Shown: positions 16,583-26,404, counted from the first letter of the stretch. The stretch is DNA of 64,000 nt from Aurantibrevibacter litoralis (GCF_034651555.1 NZ_JAYEEQ010000001.1:124001-188000); one strand, 5' to 3'. The notes: generated by a model from the sequence alone, not told the origin. Numbers and translations: made by a program.

Positions 16583-17908
16583 ATGAAAAAGGCTCCAGAC
16601 CGCAATCAAATTTCTAAAGTTTTAGGTATAGGCTTTGTATTTTTCCTGTTTTTTTCCATTTCTCTTTGGTCTCAAGATGAAGCCGCAGCTCAAGATGGGG
16701 ATCCTGCGAAAGGAAAAACATTGTTTAATCAGAATTGTGCTGCTTGCCATGCACTGAACAAGAAAATGACGGGGCCGCCGTTAGCAGGTGTTGCTGATAA
16801 ATATGATCGCGAGTGGCTTTACGCTTGGATTAAGAATAGTGCTGGCCTTATAAAAGCGGGGGATCCTGATGCGCTTAAAATATACAACGAATACAATCAG
16901 GCGGCGATGACGGCGTTTCCTACGCTTTCAAATGGCGATATTGACGATATTTTGGCGTATACATCAGCTCCGCCACCAGTACCCCAAGCTCCCGCAGGAG
17001 GAGCGGTTGGCCAGCAAGGTGTTGCGTCTTCGGCATCTGGAATATCTAACGAGCTTATTTTAGGCGCGCTGGTTTTAGTATTCGGGTTGTTGGTGATGAT
17101 GCTTTTATTGGTGAATAAAACGTTAAGACGTATTGCATCAGCGAATGGAGTGGTACTTGAAGAAGAGGTATCGGAAAAGCGTTTGCCGATATGGAAAGCC
17201 TTTGTAAAAAATCAATTCTTGGTATTGGTGAGTGTTATTTTGTTATTGTTGGTAAGTGCGTATTTTGCGTATGGATGGATGATGCAGATTGGTATTGACC
17301 AAGGTTATGCGCCTATACAACCGATTCACTATTCGCATAAAATTCATGCCGGAGATAATAAGATCGATTGTAACTATTGTCACTCTTCAGCTAGGGTATC
17401 CAAACATTCCGGTATTCCATCCTTAAATGTATGTATGAATTGTCATAAATCCATATACGAATACAATGGCAATCCCGAAGGACCTACACAAGACGATTTA
17501 GCCAATGGATACACCAATGAATTTTATACAGGCGAAATCAAAAAATTATACAAGGCTGTCGGTTGGGATGAGGAGAACCAGAAATATACCGGTGAAACAC
17601 AACCTGTAAAGTGGGTGAGAATTCATAATCTGCCGGATTTTGCCTATTTCAACCATTCGCAACATGTTTCGGTAGCAGGCATAGCGTGTCAAACCTGTCA
17701 TGGTCCTGTGGAGGAAATGGAAATCATGTATCAATATTCGCCGCTTACCATGGGATGGTGTATCAACTGTCACAGAGAAACTAATGTAAAAGTAGAAGGC
17801 AATGCGTATTACGAAAAAATTCACGCCGAACTTTCCAAAAAATATGGAGTAGATCAGCTTACAGCAGCTCAAATGGGCGGTTTAGAATGTGGTAAGTGTC
17901 ACTATTAA
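16583..17908 (+). CDS. actA: Alternative complex III subunit ActA with fused monoheme cytochrome c domain
   Basis: A periplasmic multiheme c-type cytochrome of the quinol:cytochrome c/oxidase reductase complex. The 441 aa begin with a signal/anchor (about 7-29), then a class I cytochrome c domain with CAACH at 52-56. Two hydrophobic segments (about 155-178 and 211-230) lead to the ActA core with CNYCH (263), CMNCH (284), CQTCH (369), CINCH (393) and CGKCH (436). That makes six c-type heme sites, against five in the core family. It is the first gene of actABCDEF-coxB-coxA, 37 bp before actB, behind a leader with a hairpin. Confidence 0.93.
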   Translation: MKKAPDRNQISKVLGIGFVFFLFFSISLWSQDEAAAQDGDPAKGKTLFNQNCAACHALNKKMTGPPLAGVADKYDREWLYAWIKNSAGLIKAGDPDALKIYNEYNQAAMTAFPTLSNGDIDDILAYTSAPPPVPQAPAGGAVGQQGVASSASGISNELILGALVLVFGLLVMMLLLVNKTLRRIASANGVVLEEEVSEKRLPIWKAFVKNQFLVLVSVILLLLVSAYFAYGWMMQIGIDQGYAPIQPIHYSHKIHAGDNKIDCNYCHSSARVSKHSGIPSLNVCMNCHKSIYEYNGNPEGPTQDDLANGYTNEFYTGEIKKLYKAVGWDEENQKYTGETQPVKWVRIHNLPDFAYFNHSQHVSVAGIACQTCHGPVEEMEIMYQYSPLTMGWCINCHRETNVKVEGNAYYEKIHAELSKKYGVDQLTAAQMGGLECGKCHY

Positions 17909-17945
17909 TTAGAATAATCAAAGAAGATAATTTCAGATATATCGT

Positions 17946-20900
17946 ATGGCATCAAACAAAAAATATTGGAAAAGCGAGGCGGAGTTAAACCCTAACGATT
18001 CCATTGTTGAGACGCTACAACAAAACGAATTTATTCAGGAAATCCCTGTGGATGATTTTCTGGGCAATAAGGAAACTTTATCGGCAAGTTCTACGAACAG
18101 AAGGGATTTCCTAAAATACATTGGCTTCAGTACAGCAGCTGCTTCTTTGGCCGCCTGTGAAGGTCCGGTGATTAAATCGATACCCTACGTAGTAAAGCCG
18201 GATAATATTATTCCAGGCGTGTCTAACTATTACGCCACTACCATTGCTGATGGTTTTGATTTTGCCAGTATATTGGTAAAAACCCGTGAAGGAAGACCTA
18301 TCAAAATAGAACGAAATACAGAGGCTAAGGTGGCAGGGACGACCAATGCTCGTGTGCAAGCTTCCGTGTTGTCCTTGTATGACAGTACCAGATTACAAGG
18401 CCCTATGTTGGGGGGAGAACCTATAGAATGGAGCGATTTAGACGATGCTGTCGTTACGGCACTTGAGAATCTTATGGATGAGGATAAGCAAGCTGTTTTG
18501 CTCACACAAACCTATGCAAGTCCGTCTACGACAAAATTGATTTCTGAATTTATAGAAATCTATGGAAATGTGACGCATATTACATACGATGCAATAGCCG
18601 AAGATGCAGCCTTAGATGCATTTGAAACAAAATACGGGGAAAGAGCATTGGCGGACTACGATTTAGAAAAGGCTCAAGTGATTGTTTCTTTTGCCGCTGA
18701 TTTTCTTGGAGATTGGCAAGGGGGCGGATATGATTCCGGTTATGCCAAAGGGCGCATACCTCAAGCAAAGGGAGGTAGCGGCAAAACCATGTCCAAGCAT
18801 ATTCAGTTTGAATCTAATATGTCCCTAACTGGAGCCAATGCCGATATACGAATACCGCTTACTCCGGCACAGCAGAAAATAGCACTTGCTAAATTGTACG
18901 GCAAACTTCAAAATACATCGGTGGCCGGAGAACTTCCCGAAAACGTCGAAAGAGCGGTAGACGCTGCAGCTCAGGAATTAAAAAAAGCAGGAAAAAAGGG
19001 GGTTGTTTTAACCGGTATAGATGATGTTGATGCACAGACCGTTGTGTTGGCGATTAACGAAGGTTTGGGCAGTGATGCATTCGATCCTATACAACCTAAA
19101 TATTGCAGACAAGGAAATACAAAGGCCGTAATGCAATTGGTGGATGATATGAAAGCCGGAAATGTGGGAGTGCTTATTATGGACGGCGTTAATCCCATGT
19201 ATTCGTTGCCAAATGCAGCCGATTTCCAAGAAGGGCTTCAAAATGTAGATGTAGCGGTTACTTTTGCTACGAATGATACCGAAACCGCTTTTGCCACGCC
19301 TTATGTGGCAGCCTCACCGCATTACTTAGAATGTTGGGGCGATGCACAAATAAAGAAAGGGCATTACAGCCTAATGCAACCCACGATTAAGGAATTATTT
19401 GATACAAGACAGTTTCAATCGTCCTTATTAAAGTGGATGGAAATGGATCAATCCTATTATGACTACATAAAGGAAACTTGGGACGATGAAATTTTAGATG
19501 CCACGGAGTGGAACACGGCCTTGCATGACGGAATTTTTGTGGTCGATACGCTTTCTCTTGAAAATGACGAAATTGGATTAGAAACAAGTGATGATGCTTC
19601 CGAAAGTTCGGTTCCTGATATTGCGGCTGCAATTCGCAATTTGGCCGGAACAACTGCATCTGATATAACATTAACCCTATATTCAAAAGTGGGTATGGGT
19701 GATGGTCTACAGGCTAATAATCCTTGGCTTCAAGAATTTCCCGATCCAATCACTAGAGTGTCTTGGGATAATTATCTTACCGTTTCCAAAGCAGATGCGG
19801 AAAAATGGGGATTGAAAAATGTAAACGTGGCCAATGGGGGGCTAGATGGTAGTTATGTTAAAATTACTGCCAACGGCGTTTCATTAGATAAAGTACCTGT
19901 TATTATTCAACCGGGGCAAGCCAATGGAACAGTGGGACTTTCATTTGGCTACGGAAGAAGGGCAGGCATGAAAGAAGAAATGAGAACCGGAGTAAACGCC
20001 TATGCACTTTACCAAAATTTCTCTAGCATACAAGAGGTAGCCGTAGAAAAGGCATCCGGAATGCATGAGTTTGCATGCGTTCAGTTGCATAAAACATTAA
20101 TGGGCCGGGGCGACATTATTAAAGAAACTACCTTAGAAATATTCAACACTAAGGATGCTCATGAATGGAATGAGGTTCCTGTGGTTTCTCTAAATCATCA
20201 AGAGGTACCCGCAACAACTGTAGATTTATGGGATAGTTTTGATCGTTCTATTGGCCATCATTTTAATATGTCTATAGATCTTAATGCGTGTACCGGTTGT
20301 GGTGCCTGTGTTATTGCATGCCATGCAGAGAATAACGTTCCCGTGGTAGGTAAGAAAGAGATTCGAATGTCTAGAGATATGCACTGGCTTCGTATAGATC
20401 GGTACTATTCTTCAGAAGAAACGTTTGAGGGTGATAATACCAAGAAAGACGAATTCGATGGGCTTGTGGGTAACAAAGGGTCTTTAAGTGGTTTTGGCGA
20501 ATTGGAAAATCCGTCGGCTAATCCTCAAGTAGCTTTTCAGCCTGTGATGTGTCAGCATTGTAATCATGCACCTTGTGAAACCGTTTGTCCGGTTGCGGCT
20601 ACTTCTCATAGTAGACAAGGACAAAATCATATGTCGTATAACCGATGTGTTGGTACAAGATACTGTGCTAATAACTGTCCCTATAAGGTAAGACGTTTTA
20701 ACTGGTTTTTGTATAATAATAATGATGAGTTCGATTATTATATGAATAACGATCTCGGCAAAATGGTTATAAATCCTGATGTAAATGTACGTTCCAGAGG
20801 GGTAATGGAAAAGTGCTCTATGTGTATTCAGAAAACGCAAAAAACGATTTTGGATGCTAAAAGAGAGGGTCGTGTTATTACGGATGGTGAATTTCAAACG

Positions 20901-21074
20901 GCTTGTTCATCCGCCTGTGGTAATGGCGCTATTATTTTTGGAGACATCAATGATTCCCAAAGTAAAGTGGCAGAACTAAAAGAAAGTGAGCGCATGTACC
21001 ATTTGTTGGAACACGTGGGTACAAAACCAAATGTATTTTATCACGTTAAAGTGCGAAATACAAACCAATCCTAA
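17946..21074 (+). CDS. actB: Alternative complex III iron-sulfur subunit ActB (molybdopterin-like domain fused to ferredoxin domain)
   Basis: The electron-transfer subunit of alternative complex III. 1042 aa. A Tat-like motif NRRDFLKYIG (51-60) precedes a possible lipobox Cys71. Residues about 75-740 resemble a molybdopterin oxidoreductase fold that in this family carries no cofactor. The C-terminal ferredoxin part holds four cysteine clusters: CTGCGACVIAC (782), CQHCNHAPCETVC (869), CVGTRYCANNCP (901) and CSMCIQKT with a later CSSACG (from 957). This supports one [3Fe-4S] plus three [4Fe-4S] or four [4Fe-4S] centres. It lies between actA and actC. Confidence 0.95.
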   Translation: MASNKKYWKSEAELNPNDSIVETLQQNEFIQEIPVDDFLGNKETLSASSTNRRDFLKYIGFSTAAASLAACEGPVIKSIPYVVKPDNIIPGVSNYYATTIADGFDFASILVKTREGRPIKIERNTEAKVAGTTNARVQASVLSLYDSTRLQGPMLGGEPIEWSDLDDAVVTALENLMDEDKQAVLLTQTYASPSTTKLISEFIEIYGNVTHITYDAIAEDAALDAFETKYGERALADYDLEKAQVIVSFAADFLGDWQGGGYDSGYAKGRIPQAKGGSGKTMSKHIQFESNMSLTGANADIRIPLTPAQQKIALAKLYGKLQNTSVAGELPENVERAVDAAAQELKKAGKKGVVLTGIDDVDAQTVVLAINEGLGSDAFDPIQPKYCRQGNTKAVMQLVDDMKAGNVGVLIMDGVNPMYSLPNAADFQEGLQNVDVAVTFATNDTETAFATPYVAASPHYLECWGDAQIKKGHYSLMQPTIKELFDTRQFQSSLLKWMEMDQSYYDYIKETWDDEILDATEWNTALHDGIFVVDTLSLENDEIGLETSDDASESSVPDIAAAIRNLAGTTASDITLTLYSKVGMGDGLQANNPWLQEFPDPITRVSWDNYLTVSKADAEKWGLKNVNVANGGLDGSYVKITANGVSLDKVPVIIQPGQANGTVGLSFGYGRRAGMKEEMRTGVNAYALYQNFSSIQEVAVEKASGMHEFACVQLHKTLMGRGDIIKETTLEIFNTKDAHEWNEVPVVSLNHQEVPATTVDLWDSFDRSIGHHFNMSIDLNACTGCGACVIACHAENNVPVVGKKEIRMSRDMHWLRIDRYYSSEETFEGDNTKKDEFDGLVGNKGSLSGFGELENPSANPQVAFQPVMCQHCNHAPCETVCPVAATSHSRQGQNHMSYNRCVGTRYCANNCPYKVRRFNWFLYNNNDEFDYYMNNDLGKMVINPDVNVRSRGVMEKCSMCIQKTQKTILDAKREGRVITDGEFQTACSSACGNGAIIFGDINDSQSKVAELKESERMYHLLEHVGTKPNVFYHVKVRNTNQS

Positions 21075-21106
21075 GTAAGTAATTAAAAGTAACTTTAACA
21101 TAAATT

Positions 21107-22834
21107 ATGGCGTCGCATTACGAAGCACCTATACGAAAGCCCTTGGTAATTGGAGATAAAGGCTACCACGATGTATCTGTGGATATTGCCGCTCCAGTTG
21201 AAGGGAAAGCCAACAAACAATGGTGGATTGTGTTTTCCATTGCTTTGATAGCCTTCCTTTGGGGAGTTGGTTGTATCATTTATACTATTTCTACCGGGAT
21301 AGGGGTTTGGGGATTAAACAAGACCGTTGGTTGGGCTTGGGATATTACCAACTTTGTATGGTGGGTAGGTATCGGTCATGCTGGAACACTTATTTCAGCA
21401 GTGCTCTTGCTATTTCGACAAAAATGGAGAATGGCAATTAACCGATCTGCGGAGGCCATGACCATATTCTCAGTGATTCAAGCCGGTCTTTTTCCGGTAA
21501 TACACATGGGTAGGGTTTGGGTCGCCTATTGGGTACTGCCTATTCCAAACCAATTTGGATCCTTGTGGGTCAATTTTAATTCCCCACTTCTTTGGGACGT
21601 TTTTGCGATATCAACGTATCTTTCTGTTTCCTTGGTATTTTGGTGGACAGGTCTCTTGCCTGATTTTGCCATGATACGAGATAGAGCGGTAAAACCATTT
21701 CAAAAGAAAATATATAGTTTACTAAGTTTTGGATGGAGCGGTCGTGCCAAAGATTGGCAGCGATTTGAGGAAGTGTCTTTGGTTTTGGCCGGTTTAGCAA
21801 CCCCTTTGGTGCTTTCCGTACACACCATAGTATCGTTTGACTTTGCTACCTCGGTAATCCCGGGATGGCACACCACTATATTTCCACCTTACTTTGTGGC
21901 AGGAGCCGTGTTTTCGGGATTTGCTATGGTAAATACCTTGTTGATTATTATGCGGAAGGTATCCAACTTAGAGGCTTACATCACCGTTCAGCACATCGAA
22001 TTGATGAATATCATCATTATGATTACCGGTTCTATCGTGGGATGCGCATATATTACAGAGCTCTTTATGGCGTGGTATTCTGGTGTAGAGTACGAACAAT
22101 ATGCTTTTTTAAATAGAGCTACAGGGCCATATTGGTGGGCGTATTGGGCGATGATGACCTGCAATGTGTTTTCGCCGCAATTTATGTGGTTCAAAAAACT
22201 TAGAACCAGTATTATGTTCTCTTTCTTTATTTCTATTGTAGTGAATATTGGAATGTGGTTTGAACGTTTTGTGATCATCGTTACTTCGTTGCACAGGGAT
22301 TATTTACCCTCTTCCTGGACCATGTTTTCTCCGACTTTCGTGGACATTGGAATTTTTATTGGTACATTGGGCTTCTTTTTTGTGCTCTTTCTATTATATG
22401 CACGTACTTTTCCTGTTATTGCACAAGCCGAGGTAAAATCGATTTTAAAGTCGTCTGGGGAGCGGTACAAAAAATTAAGAGCCGAAGGTAAACCAACCTA
22501 CACTGTGGTTAAGTTGTCGTCAACGGCGCCAACTTCCGCAAAAGAACAAACTGTTTCCAAAAAGGAGAGTCAAGCACAGGTAGCTTCACTTTTAGAATCT
22601 ATTGGTGTTTTTGATGCTTCCGTGAACACTCCGGACGATCTAAAAAAAGTTAAAGGTATAGGACCTTTAATGGAGAAAACGCTGAATGAAATTGGAATTT
22701 ACAGTTTTGCACAAGTGGCGAGAATGACTCAAAAGGAATATGATTTGTTAGATTCAATTACCGGTTCATTTCCAGGACGAGCACAACGTGATGATTGGGC
22801 CGGACAGGCTAAAAAACTAAACACTAAAAAATAG
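21107..22834 (+). CDS. actC: Alternative complex III membrane subunit ActC (NrfD/PsrC-like) with C-terminal helix-hairpin-helix-like tail
   Basis: The quinol-oxidising membrane subunit. 575 aa with about ten hydrophobic segments between residues 40 and 440 and family blocks such as WWVGIGHAGTLISAVLLLF and HTIVSFDFATSVIPGWHTT. Residues about 490-575 form an extra soluble tail: DLKKVKGIGPLMEKTLNEIG (from 511), YSFAQVARMT, then a PGRAQRDDWAGQAKKL end. This reads as a helix-hairpin-helix fold like those appended to some ribosomal L21 proteins, and it is not part of the NrfD family. The gene stops 2 bp before actD, so translational coupling is likely. Confidence 0.93.
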   Translation: MASHYEAPIRKPLVIGDKGYHDVSVDIAAPVEGKANKQWWIVFSIALIAFLWGVGCIIYTISTGIGVWGLNKTVGWAWDITNFVWWVGIGHAGTLISAVLLLFRQKWRMAINRSAEAMTIFSVIQAGLFPVIHMGRVWVAYWVLPIPNQFGSLWVNFNSPLLWDVFAISTYLSVSLVFWWTGLLPDFAMIRDRAVKPFQKKIYSLLSFGWSGRAKDWQRFEEVSLVLAGLATPLVLSVHTIVSFDFATSVIPGWHTTIFPPYFVAGAVFSGFAMVNTLLIIMRKVSNLEAYITVQHIELMNIIIMITGSIVGCAYITELFMAWYSGVEYEQYAFLNRATGPYWWAYWAMMTCNVFSPQFMWFKKLRTSIMFSFFISIVVNIGMWFERFVIIVTSLHRDYLPSSWTMFSPTFVDIGIFIGTLGFFFVLFLLYARTFPVIAQAEVKSILKSSGERYKKLRAEGKPTYTVVKLSSTAPTSAKEQTVSKKESQAQVASLLESIGVFDASVNTPDDLKKVKGIGPLMEKTLNEIGIYSFAQVARMTQKEYDLLDSITGSFPGRAQRDDWAGQAKKLNTKK

Positions 22835-22836
22835 AT

Positions 22837-23367
22837 ATGGCTTCCAAAGTTGTACATGCTTATTATAACGATGATGAAGTGCTGATGCACGCGGTGAAAA
22901 AAGTTAAGGCAGCCAAGCACCACATCGAAGAGGTATTTTGTCCTTTCCCAGTACACGGCTTAGACAAGGCTATGGGGCTTGCTCCCACTAGGTTGGCCAT
23001 TACATCCTTTATGTATGGTTGTGTAGGGCTTACTGTGGCTATAGTGATGATGAATTATATTATGATCGAAGATTGGCCTCAAGATATTGGGGGTAAACCC
23101 AGTTTTAGTTATATTGAAAATATGCCCGCCTTTGTGCCCATAATGTTTGAGTTAACGGTATTTTTTGCAGCGCACTTAATGGTAATTACGTTTTATATGC
23201 GCAGTAGACTATGGCCTTTTAAAAAGGCAGAAAATCCCGATGTAAGATCTACCGATGATCATTTTGTTATGGAAATTGAAGTGCATGACAATGAACATGA
23301 GTTGCGAGAATTGTTAGCCGATACTGGAGCTGTAGAAATTAACATTACAGACAAAAAAGAGATCTAA
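22837..23367 (+). CDS. actD: Alternative complex III subunit ActD (DUF3341)
   Basis: A 176-aa membrane subunit. It opens with a cytosolic stretch (VVHAYYNDDEVLMHAVKKVK) typical of DUF3341, then FPVHGLDKAMGL and two transmembrane helices (about 50-73 and 101-123), and ends in an acidic hydrophilic tail. It carries no cofactor and is thought to stabilise ActC. The start lies 2 bp after the actC stop. Confidence 0.93.
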   Translation: MASKVVHAYYNDDEVLMHAVKKVKAAKHHIEEVFCPFPVHGLDKAMGLAPTRLAITSFMYGCVGLTVAIVMMNYIMIEDWPQDIGGKPSFSYIENMPAFVPIMFELTVFFAAHLMVITFYMRSRLWPFKKAENPDVRSTDDHFVMEIEVHDNEHELRELLADTGAVEINITDKKEI

Positions 23368-23435
23368 TTAAGGTAACACAAAGATTTTTGAAGCGGTAAA
23401 CATCCGATCGATATAATAAAATAGAGAATGAACGA

Positions 23436-24002
23436 ATGAAAAGTAAAAGAAACATTGTAATAGTTTTGGTTTTGGTTTTGGTTTTGGTTTCGGCTTCTTG
23501 TTCCCATAAGAATAGTAGAAATTACCAGTTTATGCCAAATATGTATGAACCCGTAGGTTATGAAACCTATGGTGAAATTGGATTTTTGCCCAATGGCATG
23601 GAGGCTGGCTTACCGGTGGAGGGTACCATAGCACGAGGCTGGTTACCTTATGAATACGATAATTCATTGGAGGGGAAAGAAGCAGCTCGATGGCAAGAGA
23701 GCCCTTTAGATTCTATAGCTGTTGCAGATAATCTTAACAAGGGCAAACAACTCTATACGGTGTATTGTGCTATTTGTCATGGCGATAAAGGAGACGGGAA
23801 GGGGTATTTGGTGCAACGAGAAAAATTATTGGGGATTCCCACCTACGCCGATGCGGCTAGAGATATTACGGTAGGAAGCACATATCACACCATATATCAT
23901 GGTCTAAATGCCATGGGTTCTTATGCGGGTCAATTAAATATTGAGGAACGTTGGCAAGTTGCAGAATACGTAATGAAATTAAAAGAAGACTTAACAAAAT
24001 AA
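23436..24002 (+). CDS. actE: Alternative complex III monoheme cytochrome c lipoprotein ActE
   Basis: A 188-aa periplasmic lipoprotein: a hydrophobic signal (IVIVLVLVLVLVSASC) with the lipobox cysteine, a family N-terminal block with MPNMYEPVGYETYG, and one cytochrome c domain with CAICHGDKGDGKG (heme attachment CAICH) and a likely Met axial ligand in the HGLNAMGSYAGQL region. It passes electrons from ActA towards the oxidase. The signal-peptide codons contain a 6-bp tandem repeat. It is followed by actF after 17 bp. Confidence 0.94.
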   Translation: MKSKRNIVIVLVLVLVLVSASCSHKNSRNYQFMPNMYEPVGYETYGEIGFLPNGMEAGLPVEGTIARGWLPYEYDNSLEGKEAARWQESPLDSIAVADNLNKGKQLYTVYCAICHGDKGDGKGYLVQREKLLGIPTYADAARDITVGSTYHTIYHGLNAMGSYAGQLNIEERWQVAEYVMKLKEDLTK

Positions 24003-24019
24003 TACATAGACTTAGAAAT

Positions 24020-25306
24020 ATGTACACCTTTTCAAATAGACTAAAAACAGCTTCATTCGTATTGATGATCCTAGGTATTCTGGGAATAGGCATTGGCTTT
24101 GTTACGGCACCAAGCACCGTAGAACAGGCCAAGGAGATGGTTGCCAGTCATGGTGATGATCATGGTCAAGCTGATGCTACTCATGCCGAAGCGCACGATG
24201 CCTCGCATGATGAACATTTGTTGCACCAACTTCAAAACAGACCCTGGTCCGCATTGTACGTGGCTGCATTTTTCTTTATGATGATTGCGTTGGGAACCTT
24301 AGCTTTTTATGCCGTACAAAGAGCCTCTCAAGCAGGTTGGTCCCCGCTACTTTTTAGGGTAATGGAAGGTATAACAGCGTATTTGGTGCCGGGCGGTATT
24401 ATCGTTTTTGTGATCTTGGTTTGTTCTGTACTCCATATGAATCATCTCTTTGTTTGGATGGATAGCGAGGTAGTGGCTCATGACAAGTTACTTCAAGGAA
24501 AGGCAGGATATTTAAATCCGGTATTTTTTCTGGTTCGTGCCGCTTTTTTTCTAGGCGGATGGATTTTGTATCGTGAATTTTCTCGAAAATTTTCGTTGGC
24601 GCAAGACAACGCTACGGACGACAGTAATTTTAAAAAGAATTTTCGTATTTCGGCTGGGTTTTTAGTTTTTTATTTGGTGACAGAATCAATAATGTCATGG
24701 GATTGGATTATGAGCGTGGATCCGCATTGGTTTAGCACCTTGTTTGGGTGGTACGTATTTGCCAGTATGTTTGTGTCCGGTATTACCGTAATTGCGATCG
24801 TTACCATTTATCTGAAATCACGAGGGTATTTGGAACAGGTAAATAATAGTCATATTCACGATTTGGCCAAATTCATGTTTGGTATTAGTATCTTTTGGAC
24901 GTATTTGTGGTTTTCGCAGTTTATGTTAATTTGGTACTCAAACATCCCGGAAGAGGTTACCTATTTTGTAACGCGCATTGCCGATTATAAATTACCTTTC
25001 TTTGGCATGTTGGTAATGAACTTTGTGTTTCCATTCCTTATTTTAATGAATAGCGATTTTAAACGAATGAATTGGTTTGTGATCATGGCTGGTATTGTTA
25101 TTCTAGCAGGGCATTATTTAGATATTTTTAATATGATTATGCCGGCTACTGTTGGCGATCAATGGTTTATTGGAATACCTGAAATCGGTTCCATTTTGTT
25201 TTTCGCCGGATTGTTCATCTTTTGGGTGTTTAGAGCACTAGCCAGTGCTCCTTTAGAACCTAAGAGAAATCCATATATAGAAGAAAGTAAGCATTTTCAT
25301 TACTAG
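24020..25306 (+). CDS. actF: Alternative complex III membrane subunit ActF
   Basis: A second large membrane subunit, similar in fold to ActC, with about ten hydrophobic segments in 428 aa. I chose the ATG at 24020 (MYTFSNRLKTASFVLMILGI). An upstream in-frame start would overlap actE and add a basic, non-family extension. A His-rich loop lies near residues 40-70 (SHGDDHGQADATH, EAHDASHDEH). The typical block SIMSWDWIMSVDPHWFSTLF is present. It stands between actE and coxB. Confidence 0.93.
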   Translation: MYTFSNRLKTASFVLMILGILGIGIGFVTAPSTVEQAKEMVASHGDDHGQADATHAEAHDASHDEHLLHQLQNRPWSALYVAAFFFMMIALGTLAFYAVQRASQAGWSPLLFRVMEGITAYLVPGGIIVFVILVCSVLHMNHLFVWMDSEVVAHDKLLQGKAGYLNPVFFLVRAAFFLGGWILYREFSRKFSLAQDNATDDSNFKKNFRISAGFLVFYLVTESIMSWDWIMSVDPHWFSTLFGWYVFASMFVSGITVIAIVTIYLKSRGYLEQVNNSHIHDLAKFMFGISIFWTYLWFSQFMLIWYSNIPEEVTYFVTRIADYKLPFFGMLVMNFVFPFLILMNSDFKRMNWFVIMAGIVILAGHYLDIFNMIMPATVGDQWFIGIPEIGSILFFAGLFIFWVFRALASAPLEPKRNPYIEESKHFHY

Positions 25307-25339
25307 AATTTAGTTTAAAGCATAACATAATAAGATACA

Positions 25340-26404
25340 ATGACTGCACTTTTAACCATAGCTGTTTTAGTATTAGTGGCAATTGCAATTTGGCAGATGA
25401 CCAAAATATTTGAATTGTCGCAAATTAAAGCAGATAATTCCCAAATAGCAAATGATACAGATAACCGGTATAATGGCTATCTGATGTTCGCATTTTTAAT
25501 TTTTATATACGGAATTACAATTTTCAGCTTTTGGAAGTACGGAAAGTTCTTATTACCTGAGGCGGCTTCGGCACATGGAGGGGAGTTCGACTATCTGATG
25601 TTAGTGTCCTTCATCATTATTTTCATTGTACAGACAATCACTCAGGCTTTACTTCACTTTTATGCCTATAAATACAGTGGAAAAAAAGGACGAAAAGCAT
25701 TGTTTTTTGCCGATAATAATACCTTAGAATTTATTTGGACTATTATACCAGTTATTGTTTTGGCTGGATTAATCCTGTGGGGTCTGTACACCTGGACCAC
25801 CATTATGGATATCAATGATGAAGACGACCCTTTAATTGTAGAATTGTACGCGCAGCAGTTTAATTGGACAGCCAGATATGGCGGTGACGACAACGTATTA
25901 GGTGAAGCCAATGTGCGGATGATTGATATTGATCGGGCCAACGTATTAGGAATCGATGAATCAGATCCCAATGCGGCAGATGATATTATTGTAAAGGAAT
26001 TGCATCTTCCTGTAGGTAGAAAAGTAAATTTTAAAATGAGGTCGCAAGACGTACTTCATTCGGCCTACATGCCTCACTTTAGAGCGCAAATGAATTGTGT
26101 CCCCGGAATGATAACCCAGTTTTCATTTACGCCTACGATAACTACTGCGGAAATGAGACAAAATCCGGATGTTATTGATAAAGTAAAACGAACCAATACC
26201 ATCAGAGCCGAAAGGGCTTTGAACGGGGAAGATAATTCGGATCCTTGGGAGTTCGACTATATTTTGTTGTGTAACAAAATCTGTGGTACCTCCCATTACA
26301 ACATGCAGATGAAGATTATTGTGGAGACAGAGGAAGAATACAATAAATGGATTGCAACGCAGCAAACGTTTAGCGAAACGTTAGCTTCGGTAGCAGCAGA
26401 GTAA
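25340..26404 (+). CDS. coxB: Cytochrome c oxidase subunit II
   Basis: Carries the CuA centre that accepts electrons for the terminal oxidase. 354 aa with an N-terminal hydrophobic segment plus two hairpin helices (about 50-70, 85-110, 135-155) and a periplasmic cupredoxin domain. Ligands are visible: His240 in VLHSAYMPHF, and C311-N-K-I-C315-G-T-S-H319-Y-N-M322. The usual Glu between the two cysteines is Lys; only its backbone carbonyl binds copper, so activity is not excluded. No heme c domain is fused, so this is an aa3-like rather than caa3 subunit. Confidence 0.95.
   Translation: MTALLTIAVLVLVAIAIWQMTKIFELSQIKADNSQIANDTDNRYNGYLMFAFLIFIYGITIFSFWKYGKFLLPEAASAHGGEFDYLMLVSFIIIFIVQTITQALLHFYAYKYSGKKGRKALFFADNNTLEFIWTIIPVIVLAGLILWGLYTWTTIMDINDEDDPLIVELYAQQFNWTARYGGDDNVLGEANVRMIDIDRANVLGIDESDPNAADDIIVKELHLPVGRKVNFKMRSQDVLHSAYMPHFRAQMNCVPGMITQFSFTPTITTAEMRQNPDVIDKVKRTNTIRAERALNGEDNSDPWEFDYILLCNKICGTSHYNMQMKIIVETEEEYNKWIATQQTFSETLASVAAE

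Noticed and set aside
23951..24019. Longer N terminus for ActF
   Set aside because: Overlaps actE and yields a basic, non-family extension; the ATG at 24020 fits the membrane protein start.
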